Positions 10,101 through 19,421 of a stretch of 64,000 nucleotides of DNA are shown piece after piece. The stretch is from Natronocalculus amylovorans (GTDB taxonomy: Archaea > Halobacteriota > Halobacteria > Halobacteriales > Haloferacaceae), in NCBI RefSeq assembly GCF_023638035.1, contig NZ_JAKRVX010000003.1, positions 248,001-312,000 on the forward strand, read 5' to 3'. A model generated the notes under the pieces. It saw only the letters and a list, made by a program, of their open reading frames with translations. It had not been told where the DNA came from and made no database searches. The number at the start of each line of letters is the position of its first letter. Position 1 is the first letter of the stretch. A program made the position numbers and the translations under genes.

Positions 10101-10460
10101 ATGAGTACAGAGGATCGGACAGCAACCACTGTTGCTGTCGTTGTTACTGCGCCGGAGGGTGTACAAAAGTACACTGCCCGTGTTTCGTGTACTGATGGAA
10201 CGATCGAACAGGTTGAACCAAGCGTTCTGACACGGTTTTTTGAGATTGCAGAGGGCGGTGAGGGTGCTGCATTTGTTCGTGCACGAGCAGTTGATATGAC
10301 TGGTGAAGCCCGATCGGTTGATGGGAGCAAGCCCCTGTTTTCGCTGACGTTTGAGGAGGCTGTTCCTGTTGAATCGATCTCGTTGCACTTTGAGACGTTA
10401 CTTGGGCATGATGGAGAGACGATCCCAAACGAAAACGTCCGATTTGATGTTGTCGAATAA
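10101..10460 (+). CDS. Small conserved haloarchaeal protein, cohesin-like beta-sandwich
   Basis: 119 residues from ATG at 10101; the frame is open further upstream but lies inside the MFS gene. The strand pattern resembles cohesin-type domains: PEGVQKYTARVSC, then VLTRFFEIAEGG, an alanine-rich strand, LFSLTFEEA, and a final strand before the C-terminus. No signal peptide or membrane anchor is visible, which is odd for a cohesin fold, so it may act in the cytoplasm or need a partner for export. The fold is inferred from pattern only. Confidence 0.55.
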   Translation: MSTEDRTATTVAVVVTAPEGVQKYTARVSCTDGTIEQVEPSVLTRFFEIAEGGEGAAFVRARAVDMTGEARSVDGSKPLFSLTFEEAVPVESISLHFETLLGHDGETIPNENVRFDVVE

Positions 10461-10516
10461 ACAGCGGTAGGTGAGTCCATCGAACTACTTTTGAGCAGTC
10501 GCCCGTACGTCCGAGT

Positions 10517-11272
10517 ATGGAACTTCTTGTCGTTGGTGCCGGTGAGATGGGTCGGTGGCTTGCCGACACCGTCGACGCCTCAGTTGCGTTTGCTGATCTT
10601 GATTCTGCGGTTGCTGTGGACGCGGCTGCTGGCCGACCGACATGCCGTACGGTTGAGACTGACACCGACGAACAGTTTGACGCAGTCTGTCTTTCCGTTC
10701 CGATGTCGGCTGTTGTCCCCGCGATCGAACAGTACGCGGAGAATGCAACCGGAGCGATCTTTGATATTTCTGGCGTGATGGCTGCGCCACTTTCGGCGAT
10801 GGAAACACACGCCCCATCGATTGAACGGGCAAGCTACCACCCACTGTTTGCACCGCCTCGAATTCCCGGTAACATCGCGGCGGTCACAGCAGACAGCGGG
10901 CCGATTCTTGAGGCGATTGAGTCGGATCTTAAAACCGCTGGCAACACGGTTTTTTCGACGACAGCCGAGGAGCACGATCGAGCAATGGAAACCGTCCAGT
11001 CCGCGGCTCATACCGCAATTTTAGCGTATGCACTCGCAGCAGAGGATGTTCGACCGGAGTTTGCAACGCCGGTTTCAGCACGGCTCGATGATCTCGTCAG
11101 CACCGTAACTGAAGGCTCACCGGACGTGTATGCAGAGATTCAGGACGCCTTCGATGGCGCAGATCGTGTTGCAGCGACCGCCCAGGCAATTTCGGACGCC
11201 GATCGAGCGGCGTTCACGGAGCTATACCGAAAGGCAGGTACGGATACGGAGACTCGAACCCGACATGACTAA
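10517..11272 (+). CDS. tyrA: Prephenate dehydrogenase (tyrosine biosynthesis)
   Basis: 251 residues. The N-terminal Rossmann domain begins MELLVVGAGEMGRWLAD (dinucleotide motif GAGEMG), followed by CLSVPMS and SGVMAAPL strands, and SYHPLFAPP with the conserved His of TyrA enzymes. It oxidatively decarboxylates prephenate to 4-hydroxyphenylpyruvate. It is shorter than bacterial TyrA and has no fused chorismate mutase; that enzyme is encoded separately at 41120. The Rsm22-like methyltransferase gene follows 21 bases later and is probably cotranscribed. Confidence 0.86.
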   Translation: MELLVVGAGEMGRWLADTVDASVAFADLDSAVAVDAAAGRPTCRTVETDTDEQFDAVCLSVPMSAVVPAIEQYAENATGAIFDISGVMAAPLSAMETHAPSIERASYHPLFAPPRIPGNIAAVTADSGPILEAIESDLKTAGNTVFSTTAEEHDRAMETVQSAAHTAILAYALAAEDVRPEFATPVSARLDDLVSTVTEGSPDVYAEIQDAFDGADRVAATAQAISDADRAAFTELYRKAGTDTETRTRHD

Positions 11273-11293
11273 TGACGTAATGAGGCCATTGCA

Positions 11294-12739
11294 ATGATTG
11301 ACCGAGAGGCAGTCCGATCAAACGCAAAGTATCTCCGACAGGTGCGGCCGATCGATCCTGAAGAAATCGCAGAGTATATTGAAGACTACCCACATCCTGC
11401 GGTCGTCAAACAGACGCTTCGTGAGGAGGCGTTTGATTTGGGGCTGATCGAGAAGGAAGATGGCACGTTTGTCCCAGTTCCGGAGGAACCAGTGGACGCC
11501 CCAAACTGGAATCCTACGGCAGTCCCGGACTCGTACTGTTTTGCGCTTGAGGATCTGCTTGTTGGCGAGTACGGTGCCAACTGGCACGTTGGAGAGAGTG
11601 GTGACCGGCTCCGTGAAGCGATCCGACGGCTCAAAGCCGACTACTTCTACGGGAATGCTGTTGAGTACGATCAGGTTGCTGCGCTTGGCTATGCGATCTA
11701 TCATCTCCCGGACTACTATGCCGTTGTGGGCTATGTGCTTGAGACGCTTGCCGAACGTGGATTGCTCGATAGACAACTCCGAGTACTCGATGTTGGCGCA
11801 GGCTCCGGTGGGCCTGCGCTTGGGCTGTCCGACTTTCTCCCTGCTGATGCGCTCGTGGAGTATCATGCGATCGAGCCAAGCGCATCGACGGACATCCTCT
11901 CGCGGATGCTTGAGGAAACCGGTCCGAACTTCCACACGACGATCCACGAGACGACGATTGAGTCCTATACTCCTGCGGACGGGGAGACATTTGATCTGAT
12001 TCTCTTTGGAAATGTACTGAGCGAATTAGACGCCCCAGCGGATGTGGTGTCAGACGCAACGGCATGGCTCGAACCGGATGGCTCAATCGTTGCGATTGAG
12101 CCTGCGGATCAAAACACTGCAATTGGGCTTCGTGATGTTGAGCGAACGGTTGCCCCACCGGACGGCGCGTTGAACATCTACGCACCAACGCTCCGGTTGT
12201 GGGATGGGCACGCACCAAGCGATCGTGGTTGGTCGTTCGATGTTCGAGATGACCTTGAGGTTCCTCCATTCCAACAACGGCTTGCAGATGGCGCAAAAGA
12301 TGATGAAACACCGATCGAACTGCCGGACCCGGACGCATACATCAATGTTGATGTGCAGTTCGCTTACAGCATTATTCGGTTGGATGGGGAGCTTCGATTC
12401 CCCTTCAAATCAACGGCAAGCCGATATGCAAAGATGGCACAGATGGAGAATCACGTCACTGAACGAATCAATCTGCTTGCTGTGAAACTCAGTCATAATC
12501 TGAGTTCGGACGCAGACGCCAACCCACTATTTAAAATTGGAGACGGAAGTGAGACGATTGACCACTACGCGGTCCTTACACGACGAACCGCACTCAATGG
12601 CGAGTTGGCTGCTGCACCGTATGGATCGGTTCTTGAGTTTGAGAATGTACTCGTCCTGTGGAATGACGATGAAGAGTCGTACAATCTTGTTGTTGATGAC
12701 GAGACGGTCGTCGACGCGATTGCGGGCTACACCCACTAA
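11294..12739 (+). CDS. Rsm22-like ribosomal methyltransferase-family protein
   Basis: 481 residues. The central part (from about residue 160) is a class I SAM-binding domain: motif I VLDVGAGSGGPAL, then YHAIEPSAS and FDLILFGNVLSEL, the pattern of the mitochondrial/archaeal Rsm22 family. The N-terminal 150 residues are a helical domain (RLKADYFYGNAVEYDQVAALGYA). The C-terminal cysteine cluster of eukaryotic Rsm22 is not seen. Rsm22 proteins act on the small ribosomal subunit; the exact activity here is unproven. It follows tyrA by 21 bases. Confidence 0.62.
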   Translation: MIDREAVRSNAKYLRQVRPIDPEEIAEYIEDYPHPAVVKQTLREEAFDLGLIEKEDGTFVPVPEEPVDAPNWNPTAVPDSYCFALEDLLVGEYGANWHVGESGDRLREAIRRLKADYFYGNAVEYDQVAALGYAIYHLPDYYAVVGYVLETLAERGLLDRQLRVLDVGAGSGGPALGLSDFLPADALVEYHAIEPSASTDILSRMLEETGPNFHTTIHETTIESYTPADGETFDLILFGNVLSELDAPADVVSDATAWLEPDGSIVAIEPADQNTAIGLRDVERTVAPPDGALNIYAPTLRLWDGHAPSDRGWSFDVRDDLEVPPFQQRLADGAKDDETPIELPDPDAYINVDVQFAYSIIRLDGELRFPFKSTASRYAKMAQMENHVTERINLLAVKLSHNLSSDADANPLFKIGDGSETIDHYAVLTRRTALNGELAAAPYGSVLEFENVLVLWNDDEESYNLVVDDETVVDAIAGYTH

Positions 12740-12787
12740 TTTCGATCTCTCCGCAGGTTCTTATGAATCCACACCGTACAGCTATGT

Positions 12788-13336
12788 ATGTCGACAGAGA
12801 CCGCAACGTTCGGTGGCGGCTGCTTCTGGTGTATCGAAGCTCCATTTAAAGAGATCGACGGTGTAACCGAGGTTACGTCAGGATACGCCGGTGGGCATGT
12901 TGAAAACCCTACGTACAAACAGGTCTGTTCCGGGAATACGGGACACGCCGAAGTTATCCAGGTCACGTATGACCCAACCGTTCGTGACTACGTTGATCTC
13001 CTTGAAATCTTCTTTACTGTGCACGATCCAACACAGCTCAACCGGCAAGGGCCGGACGTTGGCTCACAGTACCGATCGGCGATTTACACACATACGGAGT
13101 CCCAATATGAGCAGGCAATCGCATTTATTGAAGAACTCAACAGCTCAGACGCATATACAGATGAGGTTGTCACAGAGGTTGAGCCGATTGAGACCTTCTA
13201 CGAGGCCGAAGCACATCACCAGGACTACTACGAAAAGAATCCCGATCAGGCATACTGCTCGTTCCACATCCCACCGAAACTTGATAAAGTCCGAGAAAAA
13301 TTTGCCGATCGGATGAAAACAGAGCAGATTCACTAA
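12788..13336 (+). CDS. msrA: Peptide-methionine (S)-S-oxide reductase
   Basis: 182 residues with the MsrA active site FGGGCFWC near the N-terminus and the following SGYAGG. The Cys in GCFW attacks the sulfoxide. Tyr and His residues in HHQDYY near residue 145 complete the signature. It repairs oxidised methionine in proteins. A TATA-like sequence (TCTTATGA) lies about 28 bases upstream. The small membrane protein gene follows 20 bases later. Confidence 0.95.
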   Translation: MSTETATFGGGCFWCIEAPFKEIDGVTEVTSGYAGGHVENPTYKQVCSGNTGHAEVIQVTYDPTVRDYVDLLEIFFTVHDPTQLNRQGPDVGSQYRSAIYTHTESQYEQAIAFIEELNSSDAYTDEVVTEVEPIETFYEAEAHHQDYYEKNPDQAYCSFHIPPKLDKVREKFADRMKTEQIH

Positions 13337-13356
13337 CGACCCACTCCATCCACCCC

Positions 13357-13917
13357 ATGGCGACTCCCTCTCGAAAACCGCGAAGACGATCTATTACGAA
13401 CACGCGAAGCATCATTGAGGCCTGCCTCGTTATTGTCACAACGACACTTCTTGTTGGCGCGGCGCTTCGAGTGTTCAGCGAGGTTGATCTCCAATCGCTT
13501 GCAATGGGCGGTGATGCGCTTGTTGTTGCGTTTGCGCTTCCAGTGCTTCTTGTTGGTGGACAAGTGGTGTTCGGGTTGCTTGCAGTCAGTGCATTTCGTC
13601 GCGGTCGCCGATCGCCATACCGTTCAACGCAGACCGGAATCACAACCAATGTTTCTGAGACCGCGCTACTCCCTGGTGAAGCCGCAGGATCGTGTGCTAT
13701 TTGTGATGGCCAAGTTGGGACAGGAGCAAAGCGAACATACAGGCGTGATGTCGTGATCTGTGGAGTTCCGCTCAACCTTCGGCACGGATACAACGAGTAC
13801 TGTCAGCAGTGTCTACCGGATGTGACTGTCGATCGTGAGCACGCGACAGAACCAACCGCAGCGGATGCGGGTCCAGCCACCTACGATCGGGAGTACGAGT
13901 TGGACATGAACCGATAG
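13357..13917 (+). CDS. Two-span membrane protein with C-terminal zinc-ribbon-like domain
   Basis: 186 residues, not recognised as a named family. Residues about 25-40 and 50-75 are hydrophobic and probably form two membrane spans. The cytoplasmic tail has two cysteine pairs, CAICDGQVG and YCQQC, about 35 residues apart, as in a zinc ribbon. It ends one base from the stop of the convergent MFS gene and may be cotranscribed with msrA. A membrane-tethered metal-binding or redox-sensing role is possible but not shown. Confidence 0.62.
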   Translation: MATPSRKPRRRSITNTRSIIEACLVIVTTTLLVGAALRVFSEVDLQSLAMGGDALVVAFALPVLLVGGQVVFGLLAVSAFRRGRRSPYRSTQTGITTNVSETALLPGEAAGSCAICDGQVGTGAKRTYRRDVVICGVPLNLRHGYNEYCQQCLPDVTVDREHATEPTAADAGPATYDREYELDMNR

Positions 13918-13918
13918 C

Positions 13919-15118
13919 TTAGTCTGCAGGTGTGTTCTTCGGCGTGGTATCCGCTACTGTGAGCTGTCTAACGGCTCGAAGCGCGCCGATCGCAATCAGG
14001 ATTTCGAGCCCGCCAACAACCAGAAACGCGGCGAGATAGCCGTATGTTTCTGCAACGAGACCGCCAATCAAGAAGCCAGAGAGAAAGCCAAGGCTGCCGA
14101 ACACATTGAATCCACCCATTGCGACACCGCGCTCTGCTGCGGGGACAATATCGGTTACAAGCGCCATTGTTGCCGGCGCAACAAGCGCCCCACAGACGCC
14201 GACAAGAATCATAAGGCCCATCGCCAACTCGACAACCGGAGCCACCCCGACTGCAATGATTGCTACTCCATAACAGACGGAGCCGATGATGACTGGCACA
14301 AACCGGCCAATCCGATCCGAGAGCGTTCCAAGCGGATACTGTAACAGTGCAAACGGGAGGAAGAACATCGCAAGCGCGATTCCGATTCCTGCAGCATCAA
14401 GCCCAAACACATCTCCGAAGTAGTACACCCCAACAAGCGAGAAGAAGCCCGCTGTGAGCCGATCAATAAAGCCAAACGCGTATGGAACCCGAAGTGCTGG
14501 CCGATCGCGAAGCGTTCCAATAACCGCACGTAGTGCGACGCCGCCACCGGCTGCTCGATCGGGTACTGTTGCAGCGACCAATCCAGCGCCAGCAAGCACG
14601 ACAGCACCTGCATACACCGGTGCAAATGGGTCAATCGCTGCAAGCTGACCGCCAGTGACCGAGCCAACGGCAGCGCCAAGGCCGATCGCAATTCCGGCAG
14701 CACCCATATTTCGGCCATGCCCGCCTGAAAGGTCCATTAACATTGTAATCCCAAGCGAGAACGCTCCGATTGTGAGTGCGCCACCGATCACACGGATAAC
14801 GAGAACGGCCTCAAAACCGAGTCCAAGAGTGGGCACCACTGCAAGCAAAAGATAGCTTGCAGCCCCGCCAAATGCGCCAAAGACGACAAGTGGAGTTCGG
14901 CGACCGAGTGAATCACTTGCCGCACCCCAGACGGCTGCAAACGAGACAAACGCTGCAAACTCCGCAACCAAAAACCACATTCCGGCGCTTATTCCACGTG
15001 GTGCACCCAACGCGACAACTAATGCATCCAATCCAGGATAAAACAGGACCTGTGACACAAGCACCGCCCACACGACAACTGCAAGTCGGCGTCGATCGGT
15101 GCGTGAGCCACTCTCCAT
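13919..15118 (-). CDS. MFS transporter (multidrug-type)
   Basis: 399 residues with about twelve hydrophobic segments. The loop between spans 2 and 3 has the MFS motif AASDSLGRRTPLV; the second-half counterpart is GTLSDRIGRFVPV. The order of the motifs fits drug:proton antiporter-type MFS proteins, but the substrate is unknown. The N-terminus is charged (SRTDRRR), consistent with a cytoplasmic start. It stands alone on the minus strand. Confidence 0.85.
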   Translation of the reverse strand: MESGSRTDRRRLAVVVWAVLVSQVLFYPGLDALVVALGAPRGISAGMWFLVAEFAAFVSFAAVWGAASDSLGRRTPLVVFGAFGGAASYLLLAVVPTLGLGFEAVLVIRVIGGALTIGAFSLGITMLMDLSGGHGRNMGAAGIAIGLGAAVGSVTGGQLAAIDPFAPVYAGAVVLAGAGLVAATVPDRAAGGGVALRAVIGTLRDRPALRVPYAFGFIDRLTAGFFSLVGVYYFGDVFGLDAAGIGIALAMFFLPFALLQYPLGTLSDRIGRFVPVIIGSVCYGVAIIAVGVAPVVELAMGLMILVGVCGALVAPATMALVTDIVPAAERGVAMGGFNVFGSLGFLSGFLIGGLVAETYGYLAAFLVVGGLEILIAIGALRAVRQLTVADTTPKNTPAD

Positions 15119-15164
15119 AGCTACTTATTGACGATACTGCCTGAAAGGCTATCCGCCTTGCTAG

Positions 15165-16229
15165 CTACGATAGTGACACTGTCGGTGTGTCAAAGAATGC
15201 AGTTTCATACCCCTCGTGGCGGGCAATCTGTGCTGGTGTCGTAACGGTCACTGCAACCTCCGAATCAGCCGTTAGCTCGGCGACTGGTGTTCCATAGTGA
15301 AAGCCAAGTTCGGGATCGATCGCCGGTGACAATGGAACTGTTTCGTCGTTCCCATCTGTTGTAACTGTTGCATCCAATCCTAACTGTGGAATGAGTAGTT
15401 CGTTGTATCGTGTCTCTGCAGTCACAGCGAGGTACGGATCGCTCCCAAAGCGATCGGCATCGACGACCGCAGCCTTGTACCGAATATCGTCCTCTCTTCC
15501 TTCTCCTAGTGACTCTCCAGGAAGCGACTCTGCGAACCCAAGCGGCATATGATCCATATGCATCGGCTCAACAGCGGCTTGTTCTCCCTGTCGATCAGGG
15601 TACTCTTCGAATGGGAGGTCGTTTCGTTCGGCCTCGTCGTATTCGAAATCGATCGAAACCGTCTGTGCTTGGTCAAATCGACCTTCGAAATCACCGTAGG
15701 CCTCGCCAACGATACCCTCAACTGTGACCTCCGCGGTGTACTCACCATCACCGTCAAGGTGGTAGTTATCCCCGTAGTGGAATCCCATCCGTTGAGAGAG
15801 CATTGGATAGACGGTTTCACGTTCGTTTACGTCATTGCCACCAGTGATCCCAATGTTTACACCTGAAACAGGGATTGGGAGTTCCGTCTCGTGGTCCCAC
15901 ACACCTACCATGAGATGGACAGCGTCATCTCGACCAACATCGAATTTTCGAGCCTCGTACCCACCGTCGTCTGCGGAGAAGATTCGCCAGAACCGGTGCG
16001 GAAACGTGTACATCAGATGCACATGGAGGCCGTTATCTGCCATGCCCATCCCAGACATGTTCATTCCTTCGGTATGCGTTGGGTAGTAGATGGCATCCGG
16101 CCGATCGGAAACGAGCGGTGGCTCTCGGCCGTAGGTAGTCTCACCGAGTACGGAGAGCGGATCAGTACACCCTGCAAGCGAGCCAACAGCACCCGCACCG
16201 AGTGTACTCAAAAACATCCGTCTGTTCAT
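15165..16229 (-). CDS. P19/Tp34-like iron-binding lipoprotein (Tat-exported)
   Basis: 354 residues. The N-terminus has a weak twin-arginine start (MNRRMFLSTL) and lipobox SLAGC, so it is probably lipid-anchored outside the cell. The mature part resembles the high-affinity Fe2+ protein P19/Tp34: GLHVHLMYTFPHRFW, VNIGITGGND and MGFHYGDNYHLDGDG. A second, weaker copy occurs near the C-terminus (ELGFHYGTPV). Two Met/His-rich stretches, EGMNMSGMGM and VEPMHMDHMP, could bind copper or iron. No permease gene is adjacent. Metal specificity is inferred from motif similarity only. Confidence 0.68.
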   Translation of the reverse strand: MNRRMFLSTLGAGAVGSLAGCTDPLSVLGETTYGREPPLVSDRPDAIYYPTHTEGMNMSGMGMADNGLHVHLMYTFPHRFWRIFSADDGGYEARKFDVGRDDAVHLMVGVWDHETELPIPVSGVNIGITGGNDVNERETVYPMLSQRMGFHYGDNYHLDGDGEYTAEVTVEGIVGEAYGDFEGRFDQAQTVSIDFEYDEAERNDLPFEEYPDRQGEQAAVEPMHMDHMPLGFAESLPGESLGEGREDDIRYKAAVVDADRFGSDPYLAVTAETRYNELLIPQLGLDATVTTDGNDETVPLSPAIDPELGFHYGTPVAELTADSEVAVTVTTPAQIARHEGYETAFFDTPTVSLS

Positions 16230-16371
16230 ATCTTATACTCAGTGATTGTCCCTTTTACCCATTCTGGTCTGCACGTCTAATCCCTAGTATTGACCTCGTA
16301 GACGTTGGTACACGCGTCGAAACAGCGTTCCGATCGAACGAGTTAGGTGTCCCAATCAACTATATGTGAAT

Positions 16372-16707
16372 ATGGTACTCGCCCCTGCACACATCCCTGC
16401 AGAGCCAAATACAACGCTACTTTTGGTTGTCGGGGTTGCGGGTGTGCTTTCGGCGATCGTTTTTTTGATTAGTGTTGCTGCGTTCTTCCGACGCCAGTCA
16501 GTCGCATATCTCCTCTTAGCAGTTGCATTTGGCTTACTCTTTGGTCGGGCATTGGTCGCATTCCTTGCGATCGGTGGCATCGTATCGATGGCAAACCATC
16601 ACCTGATTGAGCATGCAATTGATGCACTCATGGCAGCAGTTGTAATTGTTGCAATCTACTACGCACGACGGGTTGAAAAACAGGTTTCAGAGGCATCTTA
16701 TGAGTGA
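16372..16707 (+). CDS. Small membrane protein paired with a winged-helix regulator
   Basis: 111 residues from ATG at 16372; a GTG two codons upstream is equally possible. Three hydrophobic segments are visible (about residues 15-40, 45-67 and 82-100), and the tail is charged. The gene overlaps the next one by 8 bases (ATGAGTGA), so the two are translationally coupled. The combination of a three-span protein with a double winged-helix regulator suggests a sensing pair, but no ligand is known. Confidence 0.68.
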   Translation: MVLAPAHIPAEPNTTLLLVVGVAGVLSAIVFLISVAAFFRRQSVAYLLLAVAFGLLFGRALVAFLAIGGIVSMANHHLIEHAIDALMAAVVIVAIYYARRVEKQVSEASYE

Positions 16708-17212
16708 TACACGAACACAAATATACCAGCGAATAGAGAATGAACCGGGAATACATTTTAATGCGCTTGTCCGGGAGTTAGAGTTTGCTCCTGGACAGGT
16801 GCAACATCATATAAAAAGGCTGCTTCGATCGGAGAGAGTAATTAAAGAGCCACGAGATGGCAGAACCCATTATTTTGTGCCAACGTTTGAGCCATGGGAA
16901 CGGTGTCTCCTCACGCGATACCGGCGTGAAACAAGCCGTGATATTCTCTTATATCTGCTTTCTGAAGGCCCATCAACGCCAACTGCGGTTTCTGAGTCGG
17001 TTGGGATTGCGCGCAGTACGCTTTCGTGGCATACCGATCGACTCGTTGCTGATGAGATCGTTGAAAAAGAACGAGATATTCGGGGCCATGTGACGCTCTC
17101 GCTTTCTGATCCTGAACGGACCGCTGCGCTCCTCGAAGCGGTGACACCGCGACCAACGGAGCGTGCAACCGATCGGTTCACACGGCTCTTTGATGGCTTG
17201 TTAGACGGATAA
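16700..17212 (+). CDS. Double winged-helix transcriptional regulator
   Basis: 170 residues; ATG at 16700 is chosen because it overlaps the preceding stop. Two winged-helix domains follow each other: residues about 1-60 (IHFNALVRELEFAPGQVQHH, then RDGRTHYFVP) and about 75-145 (TPTAVSESVGIARSTLSWHT, then a basic wing). This two-domain architecture is common in haloarchaeal ArsR/MarR-like regulators. It probably controls its own operon or the neighbouring membrane protein. It converges with the alcohol dehydrogenase gene. Confidence 0.8.
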   Translation: MSDTRTQIYQRIENEPGIHFNALVRELEFAPGQVQHHIKRLLRSERVIKEPRDGRTHYFVPTFEPWERCLLTRYRRETSRDILLYLLSEGPSTPTAVSESVGIARSTLSWHTDRLVADEIVEKERDIRGHVTLSLSDPERTAALLEAVTPRPTERATDRFTRLFDGLLDG

Positions 17213-17235
17213 AAAATAGGACGTTGTGCTTGTGC

Positions 17236-18402
17236 TTACGGTTCGAGAAGCACTTTTGTAACGCCCTCTTCTCGGTTATCGAACGCTTCGTACATCTCTG
17301 GTGCCTCTTCAAGCCCAACACGGTGTGAGACAACCCAACTTGGGTCTGCCTCGCCGGAGATGATCATGTCACGGAGATAGCGGTTGTATCGTTTGACATT
17401 ACACTGGCCGGTGCCGATCTTCTGTCCTTTCTCAAACAGCTTTCCGAAGTCGATTCCAAGCCGCCCCTGTGCGGACATCTCATCCGGTGCGCCTGGGTCG
17501 GATGGAACATAGAGACCGGGGATTCCAAGCCGTCCAGTTGGTCGTACCGTCTGGATAAGCTGGTTAAGAACGACCGCAGGGTTCTCTCGGGCAGGATCGT
17601 ACGCGTCATCACCTGGATCAGTCTCAGGATCGATCGCTTGATATCCAACTGCATCAACACCTTTGTCAACCCCGCTGCCGTGTGCGTCTTTGATCTGCTC
17701 AACCGGGTCTCCCTCTTCAAAGTTGATCGTTTGTGCATTGCAGTGTTCTTCTGCAAGCTCAAGCCGACTTGGGACACGATCGACAATATAGATCTCGGAT
17801 GCGCCTTGGATGTGTGCACTGTATGCTGCCATTAGCCCGACTGGCCCTGCACCATAGATTGCGATCGACTCACCTGGCTGGAGATCTGCCAATCTGGTTC
17901 CGTGCCATCCGGTTGGGAAAATATCTGCCAAGAGGGCAAACGAATCCTCATGTGCCTGACCCTCCGGGAGTTTGAGGGCATTATGATCCGCATACGGGAC
18001 ACGGAGTTTCTCCGCCTGCCCGCCTTTATAAGGCCCCATTGCAACGTACCCATACGCACCACCTGCAAAGCCTGGGTTAACGTTCGTACAGAAGCCTGTG
18101 TAGCCTTCTTCACAGTTCTGACAGAAACCACACGAGACATTGAATGGGAGGACGATTCGATCGCCTTCCTCCAGTGTACTCACTGCGTCGCCAACATCGG
18201 TCACAACACCCATGTTTTCGTGACCAAAGACAATCCCCTCTTCTGCGGCCGTCCGCCCCTCGTACATATGGAGATCTGACCCACAGATACAACTGGTTGT
18301 GATGTCGATCAGTACGTCGTTTGGATGTTCAAGTTCCGGTTCCTCGACCTCTTCAACCGCAACCTCATGCGGTCCTTTGTATACCACTGCTTGCATTGAC
18401 AT
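17236..18402 (-). CDS. Zinc-dependent alcohol dehydrogenase, formaldehyde dehydrogenase-like
   Basis: 388 residues of the medium-chain dehydrogenase family. The catalytic zinc site shows Cys in CICGSDLHMYEGR and His-Glu in FGHENMG. The structural zinc site is CGFCQNCEEGYTGFC. The NAD-binding motif is IYGAGPVGLMAA. Overall order and the long insert before the C-terminus resemble glutathione-independent formaldehyde dehydrogenases, so formaldehyde or another small aldehyde/alcohol is the likely substrate. It is a single gene. Confidence 0.88.
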   Translation of the reverse strand: MSMQAVVYKGPHEVAVEEVEEPELEHPNDVLIDITTSCICGSDLHMYEGRTAAEEGIVFGHENMGVVTDVGDAVSTLEEGDRIVLPFNVSCGFCQNCEEGYTGFCTNVNPGFAGGAYGYVAMGPYKGGQAEKLRVPYADHNALKLPEGQAHEDSFALLADIFPTGWHGTRLADLQPGESIAIYGAGPVGLMAAYSAHIQGASEIYIVDRVPSRLELAEEHCNAQTINFEEGDPVEQIKDAHGSGVDKGVDAVGYQAIDPETDPGDDAYDPARENPAVVLNQLIQTVRPTGRLGIPGLYVPSDPGAPDEMSAQGRLGIDFGKLFEKGQKIGTGQCNVKRYNRYLRDMIISGEADPSWVVSHRVGLEEAPEMYEAFDNREEGVTKVLLEP

Positions 18403-18582
18403 TGTGTAACACCTATTCCGCGGATGAAACTGCCACGTCCGGGCCGTTATTACTTTCTTCAGCCCGTATGATAGTCGAAAAATACTGTAACAAGACTGTT
18501 TATCTCTTATGAAAAAACTGCTAGGCTGTCGTGTATTTTTGTGATTTGATCACTGACCAATTGGCGTCGATGAGAGTCGTTG

Positions 18583-19362
18583 TTACCAACCGGTTGCAAT
18601 GTCATCGGCGATCGCCTGTAGAATGCGATCGGTCGCACGCTCGACAACGGTTTCCATGTACGCAGAGTCTGACTCGGTTGGGTCGCCCAACCCGCCTTGT
18701 TTTGTAATGTCGTCAAAGTAGGTATACGGTCTGGTTTGTGGCATCTCACTCACCGTTTGTGGCTCTTTCTTTGCTTCAACAACCAAATCTGGTCGGTACA
18801 GTTCAACAAAACTGGTCTCATGCTCACCTGCGTGCCCCCACTGGTCACCAAACTGCTCTTCGAGGAGGTCAGTTGCATACGCAGTCCAGTGAATAAAATG
18901 GGTTGTGAGATCGTGATCGCGCTGGAGCCGATCGGCTGCAATTGAGAGGGAATCCTTGTTGCCACCGTGACAGTTCAACAACAGCAGCCGATCGACATCG
19001 TGTTCGCTGAGTGAGTGTCCGATATCAATAATCGTCTCGATATACGTTTGCTCCGAGAGAGTAACTGTGCCGGGGAACTGCATGTGGTGTTCGGAGAAGC
19101 CATACGAGAGTGTTGGCAGGCGATAGATTTCCAACTCATGATTTTCTGCGCTCGTTACCAGCTCTGCGGTAAGATGATCCGCTCGGAGCGAATCAACCGA
19201 TACTGGAAGGTGTGTCGAGTGTTGCTCGTGGCTCCCACACGGGAGAATCACCAGATCAGCCCGATCGTACGCGGCTTCCACTTCTTCCCACGTCATCGTT
19301 GCGAGGTCATACGCAGTTTCAGTACCAGTCCCAGTTCCAGTTCCAGCTGTAGTTTCGGACAT
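18583..19362 (-). CDS. Creatininase-family amidohydrolase, possible ArfB
   Basis: 259 residues from ATG at 19362; the frame is open further upstream but lacks family similarity. Metal-binding motifs of creatininase-type hydrolases are present: GSHEQHSTHLPVSVD, LLNCHGGN and HAGEHETSF. In archaea a member of this family (ArfB) deformylates the riboflavin/F420 precursor. The presence of the ArfC-type reductase gene at 25721 makes that role attractive, but the two genes are not in one operon. The N-terminus carries a TG/TE-rich stretch encoded by a short DNA repeat. The moaC gene lies 59 bases upstream. Confidence 0.72.
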   Translation of the reverse strand: MSETTAGTGTGTGTETAYDLATMTWEEVEAAYDRADLVILPCGSHEQHSTHLPVSVDSLRADHLTAELVTSAENHELEIYRLPTLSYGFSEHHMQFPGTVTLSEQTYIETIIDIGHSLSEHDVDRLLLLNCHGGNKDSLSIAADRLQRDHDLTTHFIHWTAYATDLLEEQFGDQWGHAGEHETSFVELYRPDLVVEAKKEPQTVSEMPQTRPYTYFDDITKQGGLGDPTESDSAYMETVVERATDRILQAIADDIATGW

Positions 19363-19421
19363 ACACTGCAACGGGACTGCTATCAGCAAAGAGGTGTGGG
19401 TGACAGCAACCGAGACACGCC

